DNA from: an uncultured Planctomycetaceae bacterium
GTDB taxonomy: Bacteria; Planctomycetota; Planctomycetia; Planctomycetales; Planctomycetaceae
Assembly (NCBI GenBank): GCA_903898975.1
Contig: CAIUHT010001063.1
Location: 1 to 7,337 of the forward strand
Length of the DNA stretch: 7,337 nucleotides
Reading direction: 5' to 3'
A model generated the notes under the pieces. That model was not told the DNA's origin, ran no database searches, and saw only the letters and a list, made by a program, of their open reading frames with translations. The translations under genes were made by a program, and so were the position numbers. This document shows, piece by piece, positions 1-4,707 of the stretch; position 1 is the stretch's first letter; every line of letters starts with the position of its first letter.

Positions 1-3000
1 GCGGTTGATGAGCTGACTGAGCCGGGCGGGATCGAAGACGGCGTCGGCCTCGGCGAGGACGAGGCGGGCCCCGCAGACGAGGGGCAGGAACAGCTCGAGA
101 ATCGAGATATCGAAGGTGAAGGTGGTGATGGCGAGGACAGCGTCGTCGGGACGACAGCCGGGCTGGTCGCGCATGGCGAGCAGCAGGTTGGTGAGGGCGC
201 CATGGGTGATCTCGACCCCCTTGGGGCGCCCGGTGGAACCGGAGGTGTAGAGGATGTAGGCGAGGCGGTGGGGATCGTCGGAGGGGAGGGGCTGGCTGGC
301 CGGCGCGGCTGCGTGGTGTGAGGTCCCCAGGTCGAGCACCTGGAGGCCGGGGGTCTGCCACTGCGGGGCCTGGTCGTGGTCGACCAGGGCGAGAGCGAGG
401 CCACTGTCGGTGACAAGGGTCCGCAGGCGGGCGGGGGGGAGGCGGGGATCGAGCGGGAGCCAGGCTCCGCCCGCTTTCCAGATCGCCAGCATGGCCACAA
501 CCATCTGGGGCGAGCGATCGACCGAGAGGCCGACGACCTGCTCGGGACCGACTCCGGCGGCGATCAGTTGGCGGGCCAGCCGATCGGCCTGATCGCGGAG
601 TTCGCCGTAGGTGAGGGCTTGGTCGGCGAATTCGAGGGCGATGCGGCCCGGGTCCCGGCGGGCCTGCTCGTCAAAGAGCGTGGCGGCGGTGACGAGGGGG
701 ACGGTGGGCGCAGGTCCCCGGCTCCAGGCGAGGAGTTGCCGGCGGTCAGCGGGCTCAAGCAGGTCGACGGAGTCGACCGGTTGATCGGGCTGGGCGGTGA
801 GTTGTTCGAGAGTCCGGAGGAACCGCTGGACCAGTTGCGTGGCGGTGGCGGGGTCATACAGATCGGCACTGTACTCGAGCAAGCCGTGCAGACCACCGGC
901 GGGGAGTTCCTCGAGACTGAGGAGGAGGTCGAACTTGGAGGTGGAGTGGGGGAGCGGTTCGGGAGAGAGTTCCAGCCCGGCGAGTTGTTGGGTGACAGTG
1001 CCGGTGTTCTGGAGGATGAGCATCACCTGGAACAGCGGGTGGCGGGCGAGGGAGCGATTGGGCTGGAGGGCGTGAACGAGCTGTTCGAATGGGAGTTCCT
1101 GGTGGGCGTAGGCGGAGAGATCGAACTCGCGAACCCGGCGGAGGAGTTCGCGGAAGGAGGGCTGCCCGGCGAGATCGGTGCGGAGGACGAGGGTGTTGAC
1201 GTAGAAGCCGATCTGGTCGTGGAGCTGTTCGTCGAGGCGACCAGCGATGGGGCTGCCGAGGGGGATGTCGGTGCCGGCGCCGAGTCGGGAGAGGAGGACG
1301 GCGAGCGTGGCCTGCAGGGCCATGAAGAGGCTGGCCCCCTGCTCGCGGGCAAGGGTTTGCAAGCGGGCGTGCAGGGCCGGGGGGATGTCGCAGGGAACGG
1401 TTCCCCCGCGGTAGGTCGCCTCGCGGGGACGGGGGCGATCGGTGGGGAGGGGGAGTTCTTCGGGAATGCCGGCGAGAGCGTGCTTCCAGAAGGCGAGTTC
1501 CCGGGAGAGAACGCTGTGGGGCTCGTCGGCCGATCCCAGCCAGCGTTGCTGCCAGAGGGTGTAGTCGGCGTATTGGACGGCGAGCGGCCGCCAGGCGGGG
1601 GGAGCGCCTGCGCGGCGAGCGGCGTAGGCGGCGGCGAGATCGCGCCAGAGGGGAGCGAGCGACGTTCCATCGCCAGCGATGTGATGCAGCACCAGCAGCA
1701 GGACATGCTCGGCGGGACCGAGGGTGAAGACCCGCACCCGCAGGGGAAGATCGCGATCGAGCTGGAAGGGGAGATTGGCGGCGTGGCTGAGCCGACTGGG
1801 GAGTTCCGCGGCGGAGACCGACTCAACCGCGAGGGGGAGCTCGAGGGCTTCGAGCGGGAGGATCTGCTGCCAGGGGACACCCGCGGTGGTGGGGACGAGA
1901 GTGCGGAGGGACTCGTGGCGACCGAAGAGATCGCGAAGGGCGAGGCCGAGGGCTTCGAGATCGAGGGAGCCACGCAGGCGATTGGCCAGCGGGATGTGGT
2001 AGGTGGAACTGGGACCCTCGAACTGTTCGAGGAACCACATTCGCTGCTGGGCGGCGGAGAGGGGGAGCTGATCGGGGCGCGGCTCTGGCCGCAGGGGTGG
2101 GCGGACGACTTCTGGTGAAGGAGCTGCCTGGCGTTCGGCGATCCAGGCCGCGAGGGCGGCGATGGTGGAGGCTTCGAAGATGGTGCGGATGGGGAGTTCG
2201 ACCCGCAGGTCGGCGCGGACGCGAGCTGCGAGGCGGACGGCAAGCAGCGAGTGACCGCCGAGGTCGAAGAAGCTGGTATCGCAGTCGACTGACTCGCGCT
2301 GAAGCAACTCGGCCCAGATCTGGGCGAGCGACTGTTCGAGGGGGGTCTGGGGCGGGCGGCCGCTCGCTGCGGGGAGCGCGACTGCACGAGTGGCGAGAGC
2401 CCGGCGATCCACTTTCCCGTTGGCAGTGAGGGGAAGTTCTGTGGTCAGCACAATGACGTGGGGGACCATATAGCCGGGCAGCTCTCCCTGAACGGCCTTC
2501 AGCAAGGCCCGGGGGTCGAGAGATGAGCCGGACTGGGGAACGACATGTGCAATCAGCCGCTGCTGGCCACCTGGATCGACAGTCACGACTGCGGTGGCGA
2601 CTTCGGACTGGGCCTGCAGTGCCGTTTCAATCTCGCCCAACTCGACTCGATGACCGCGAATCTTCAGCTGCTGATCGGCGCGCCCGAGAAATTCGAGGCG
2701 TCCGTCATGGCGCCAGCGGACACGATCTCCGGTTCGATAGAGTCTCCCTTCGCGAGCGATGCCGGTGGGATCGGGCACGAACGACTCCGCAGTGAGCGTC
2801 GCATCGCCGCAATACCCGCGGGCAACCCCGGCGCCCCCGAGGTAAAGTTCTCCCTCGATGCCCGGGGGGGTCAGTCGGCCAGACTCATCGAGCACGAGCG
2901 CCAGGGTCTGCACCAACGGGCGACCGATTGGAACCGGCGCGTCGTGTTCGAGATCGGCGTTTGTGATGTCGTGGCAGGTCGCAAAGGTTGTGCACTCGGT

Positions 3001-4002
3001 TGGCCCATAGCCGTTGATCAGTCGGGCCTGGGGGCCCAAGACGCGGCGGGCGCGGCGAAGATGCGCTGGCGAGAGGGCCTCGCCTCCTGTCAGCACTTGT
3101 CGCAAGCCCCGCAGCAGATCGGGCCGCTCGTCGACAATTGTGTTGAACAGGCCCGCCGTCAACCACACGGTCTCGACCTGGTCGCGACGGATTCGGGCCT
3201 CAAGTTCATGCAGTGCCAGGCTCTCTTCCGGGATGAGCACGCACACGCCGCCATTGAGCAGCGGCCCCCAGATCTCGAACGTGGATGCGTCAAAGGCGAG
3301 CGGGGCGAAGTGCGAAACACGCGATGCGGGAGTCAGCTCGACATAATCGGGCTGATGGACCAGCCTCACCACTCCCCGGTGCTCCACGGCGACTCCCTTG
3401 GGAATACCGGTCGATCCCGAGGTGAATGACACATAGGCGAGAGCGCGGGAAAAGCCGGTGGGCGTCGGTCGGGTTGCTGGCGGATGCTGCCAGTCGGGAA
3501 TGAGCAGGCAGCTGCCCAGCTGTGTTGCCAGGTCGTGGTTGGACACTCCCTCGGCGAAGACAAATACTGGCCGGGCCAGGTCCAGCATCTTTCGCAGGCG
3601 GGGGAGCGGGAGCCTCAGGTCGAGGGCCAGGTAGGCCCCCCCGGCTTTCAGGATTCCCAGCAACAGGGCGATCTGCCGGGGACTGCGAGGCAGGCAGACA
3701 CCCACGACCGAGTCGCGAACCAAGCCAGCTTGACCGAGTTGAGCGGCGATCCGGCCGGACAGTTCGTCGAGTTGCTGGTAAGTGAGGGTCTCGTCGTCTC
3801 CGACCAGGGCCGTCGCCTCGGGGCGTTGCTCCACTTGGCGCGCGAAGAGATCGTGAATCCCGAGATCGGGGAGTTCCCGATCGAGCCCCTGGCTCCAGGT
3901 GAGGAGTTGCTCAAGTTCCTTCGGCTTGAGCAGCGAGACGGAATCAGGTGAGGCACGGACTGGGGACACCTCAAGTTTTGCCGCTGTCGCTGAACTGCTC
4001 AT
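1..4002 (-). CDS. Non-ribosomal peptide synthetase, A-PCP-C-A, 3' end beyond window
   Basis: This is a cytoplasmic assembly-line enzyme that activates amino acids as aminoacyl-adenylates, loads them on a phosphopantetheine arm and joins them. The frame is open for 1334 codons from ATG 4002 to base 1 with no stop. A1 (about residues 48-540) has FTSGSTGIPKG (193-203), NGYGPTE (330-336), YRTGD (422-426), GRADQQLKIRG (440-450) and LTANGK (525-530). The PCP (552-622) has LGGHSLL with carrier Ser585. The C domain (643-1088) has the C1-like core PLSAAQQRMWFLEQF and the complete catalytic HHIAGDG (773-779). A2 (from 1105) has YTSGSTGRPKG (1252-1262) and FDISILELF, then is cut off. Mapping A1 on GrsA gives the code D-A-F-W-L-G-G-T-F-K (D238, A239, F242, W280, L304, G306, G331, T339, F340, K530), close to the known valine code DAFWIGGTFK. 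Valine is therefore inferred. No C domain precedes A1, so this looks like an initiation module. The A2-core of A1 reads ALDLRLP, where LDP is usual. ATG 4002 has no close strong ribosome-binding site. GTG 4023 is an in-frame alternative. Confidence 0.95.
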   Translation of the reverse strand, partial: MSSSATAAKLEVSPVRASPDSVSLLKPKELEQLLTWSQGLDRELPDLGIHDLFARQVEQRPEATALVGDDETLTYQQLDELSGRIAAQLGQAGLVRDSVVGVCLPRSPRQIALLLGILKAGGAYLALDLRLPLPRLRKMLDLARPVFVFAEGVSNHDLATQLGSCLLIPDWQHPPATRPTPTGFSRALAYVSFTSGSTGIPKGVAVEHRGVVRLVHQPDYVELTPASRVSHFAPLAFDASTFEIWGPLLNGGVCVLIPEESLALHELEARIRRDQVETVWLTAGLFNTIVDERPDLLRGLRQVLTGGEALSPAHLRRARRVLGPQARLINGYGPTECTTFATCHDITNADLEHDAPVPIGRPLVQTLALVLDESGRLTPPGIEGELYLGGAGVARGYCGDATLTAESFVPDPTGIAREGRLYRTGDRVRWRHDGRLEFLGRADQQLKIRGHRVELGEIETALQAQSEVATAVVTVDPGGQQRLIAHVVPQSGSSLDPRALLKAVQGELPGYMVPHVIVLTTELPLTANGKVDRRALATRAVALPAASGRPPQTPLEQSLAQIWAELLQRESVDCDTSFFDLGGHSLLAVRLAARVRADLRVELPIRTIFEASTIAALAAWIAERQAAPSPEVVRPPLRPEPRPDQLPLSAAQQRMWFLEQFEGPSSTYHIPLANRLRGSLDLEALGLALRDLFGRHESLRTLVPTTAGVPWQQILPLEALELPLAVESVSAAELPSRLSHAANLPFQLDRDLPLRVRVFTLGPAEHVLLLVLHHIAGDGTSLAPLWRDLAAAYAARRAGAPPAWRPLAVQYADYTLWQQRWLGSADEPHSVLSRELAFWKHALAGIPEELPLPTDRPRPREATYRGGTVPCDIPPALHARLQTLAREQGASLFMALQATLAVLLSRLGAGTDIPLGSPIAGRLDEQLHDQIGFYVNTLVLRTDLAGQPSFRELLRRVREFDLSAYAHQELPFEQLVHALQPNRSLARHPLFQVMLILQNTGTVTQQLAGLELSPEPLPHSTSKFDLLLSLEELPAGGLHGLLEYSADLYDPATATQLVQRFLRTLEQLTAQPDQPVDSVDLLEPADRRQLLAWSRGPAPTVPLVTAATLFDEQARRDPGRIALEFADQALTYGELRDQADRLARQLIAAGVGPEQVVGLSVDRSPQMVVAMLAIWKAGGAWLPLDPRLPPARLRTLVTDSGLALALVDHDQAPQWQTPGLQVLDLGTSHHAAAPASQPLPSDDPHRLAYILYTSGSTGRPKGVEITHGALTNLLLAMRDQPGCRPDDAVLAITTFTFDISILELFLPLVCGARLVLAEADAVFDPARLSQLINR

Positions 4003-4018
4003 GAATTGACTTCTGCCC

Positions 4019-4037
4019 CACACGGGTCCTCCGTGTG
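4019..4037 (-). promoter_or_regulatory. Small hairpin in the NRPS 5' leader overlapping an SD-like sequence
   Basis: On the minus strand CACACGG, loop AGGAC, CCGTGTG forms a 7-bp perfect stem 16 nt upstream of ATG 4002. It contains GGAGGA, the only strong Shine-Dalgarno-like string near the start. That string is 24 nt from ATG 4002 but 3 nt from the in-frame GTG at 4023-4021, which itself sits in the right arm. The structure might affect start choice or translation. This is inference from sequence only. Confidence 0.25.
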
Positions 4038-4572
4038 CGGCGTCGCGGCGAACCCAACCCGCCGGTCGCCCAGGCACAGGGCCAGCTCCCGTGACTGGGA
4101 AGCCCGGGGGGGAGCCGGTCGCACTCGAGTTGTCCGAAGCGGTGCCATGGGAGAATTGGGCGACAAGGTGAGCATCCCTTCCGTCCGCCGCCCACCGCCT
4201 GTTGCCGCCGGGGGACCCGCGGCTGGAAATCGGGTGGAGGCGAGCCTGTGGCTCCGGAATCAGCAGGGGGACTTCCCAACCGGCACGGCCGAAGATCACT
4301 CAGCAATTGGCAACAGGCTGAAAATCTTCTTCCCAGTCTGGCGGATGAAGCGGGGATTGTCGACTCATCTGGAGTGCCTGACTGGTATTTCCGGCCCGAG
4401 ATTACTGAGCAAGGCGACGAGAGCGACGAGCAAGAGCGCCTGCAGATCCCCGGGGGATACCGGGGCTGAAAACAAATTGCCGCTGGTTCAGGTTTCCGGT
4501 GGGCTCCATGCCGGGGCAGGGGGGGTGCGCGCAATGAGGCGCAACGCGCGAGCGAAGAGGCCATTCAATGAA

Positions 4573-4606
4573 CGGAGGCTGCCGTCCGAGGGGATGGCAG
4601 CCTCCG
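4573..4606 (-). terminator. Second GC-rich hairpin, possible terminator
   Basis: An 11-bp perfect stem (cggaggctgcc at 4573-4583 with ggcagcctccg at 4596-4606) extends inward by three more pairs past one imperfect position (4584/4595) to a GAGG loop (plus-strand sense). In minus-strand RNA the imperfect position is an A-C mismatch and the stem is followed by GUUCAUUG, a weak U-rich tail. In plus-strand RNA the position is a G-U pair and the tail is AAAC. The orientation is therefore not decided by sequence alone. Its place about 100 nt past the surface-protein stop favours a backup terminator for that gene. Confidence 0.4.
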
Positions 4607-4666
4607 AAACATCGGGATGGTCAAGTTCTTTGGCAATTGAACTTGTGGGGCACCCGCCTGTCGGTC

Positions 4667-4697
4667 ACTCGCGACCTGTGTGAAACAGGTCGCGAGT
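4667..4697 (-). terminator. Perfect 13-bp hairpin just after the surface-protein stop
   Basis: The arms actcgcgacctgt (4667-4679) and acaggtcgcgagt (4685-4697) are perfectly complementary around a 5-nt loop. The structure begins about 10 nt past the TGA at 4708, in the direction of minus-strand transcription. This position fits a terminator or an mRNA 3'-end stabiliser. No U-tract follows on the minus strand (the next bases read GACCGACAGG), so it is not a canonical intrinsic terminator. Confidence 0.5.
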
Positions 4698-4707
4698 TGG
4701 CCGGCGG

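Larger units (their letters stand above)
4003..4707. other. Intergenic region of about 705 bp, no convincing gene
   Basis: This lies between the surface-protein stop and the NRPS start. Open frames on both strands here read as low-complexity Arg/Pro/Ser/Gly-rich translations without domain signatures, and base use is less GC3-biased than in the two genes. The best small candidate is a plus-strand frame at 4248-4469 (73 codons, GTG start, GGAGG at 4236-4240 with 7-nt spacing), which I do not accept as a gene. The NRPS frame has an in-frame upstream TGA at 4302-4300. Hairpins lie at 4668-4696, 4573-4606 and 4019-4037, with a weaker inverted repeat at 4622-4628/4639-4645. I could not identify a sigma70-like or sigma54 promoter with confidence. 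The NRPS promoter is presumably in this region. Confidence 0.6.

Noticed and set aside
376..2118. A 580-codon open frame on the plus strand, antisense to the NRPS
   Set aside because: Its product is Gly/Glu-rich low-complexity sequence with no domain. The opposite strand carries all canonical PCP and C-domain motifs in register. The open antisense frame results from the C-ending codon bias of the NRPS.
1023..2387. A 454-codon minus-strand frame overlapping the NRPS
   Set aside because: It is a Ser/Pro/Arg-rich shadow in another frame. The true frame is continuous from 4002 to 1 with complete motifs.
2545..3429. A 294-codon plus-strand frame antisense to the first A domain
   Set aside because: The minus strand encodes A-domain cores A3-A10 in the same interval, and the antisense product has no recognisable domain.
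3636..3642. A run of seven C inside the A1 domain, considered as a possible frameshift site
   Set aside because: The reading frame and the A2-core motif (KAGGAYLALD) continue correctly across it.
4127..4150. A possible sigma54 promoter (TGGCAC on the minus strand)
   Set aside because: The -12 element is missing: the bases at GG+10 read GA rather than GC.
4300..4368. A 22-codon minus-strand mini-ORF (ATG 4368 to TGA 4300) upstream of the NRPS, considered as a leader or precursor peptide
   Set aside because: It has no Shine-Dalgarno sequence at a usable distance, its codon use is unlike the genes here, and it shows no attenuator or precursor motif.
3971..4564. A 197-codon minus-strand frame across the intergenic region
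   Set aside because: The product is rich in Pro, Arg and Cys with no domain, overlaps the NRPS start in another frame, and lacks the codon bias of the neighbouring genes.
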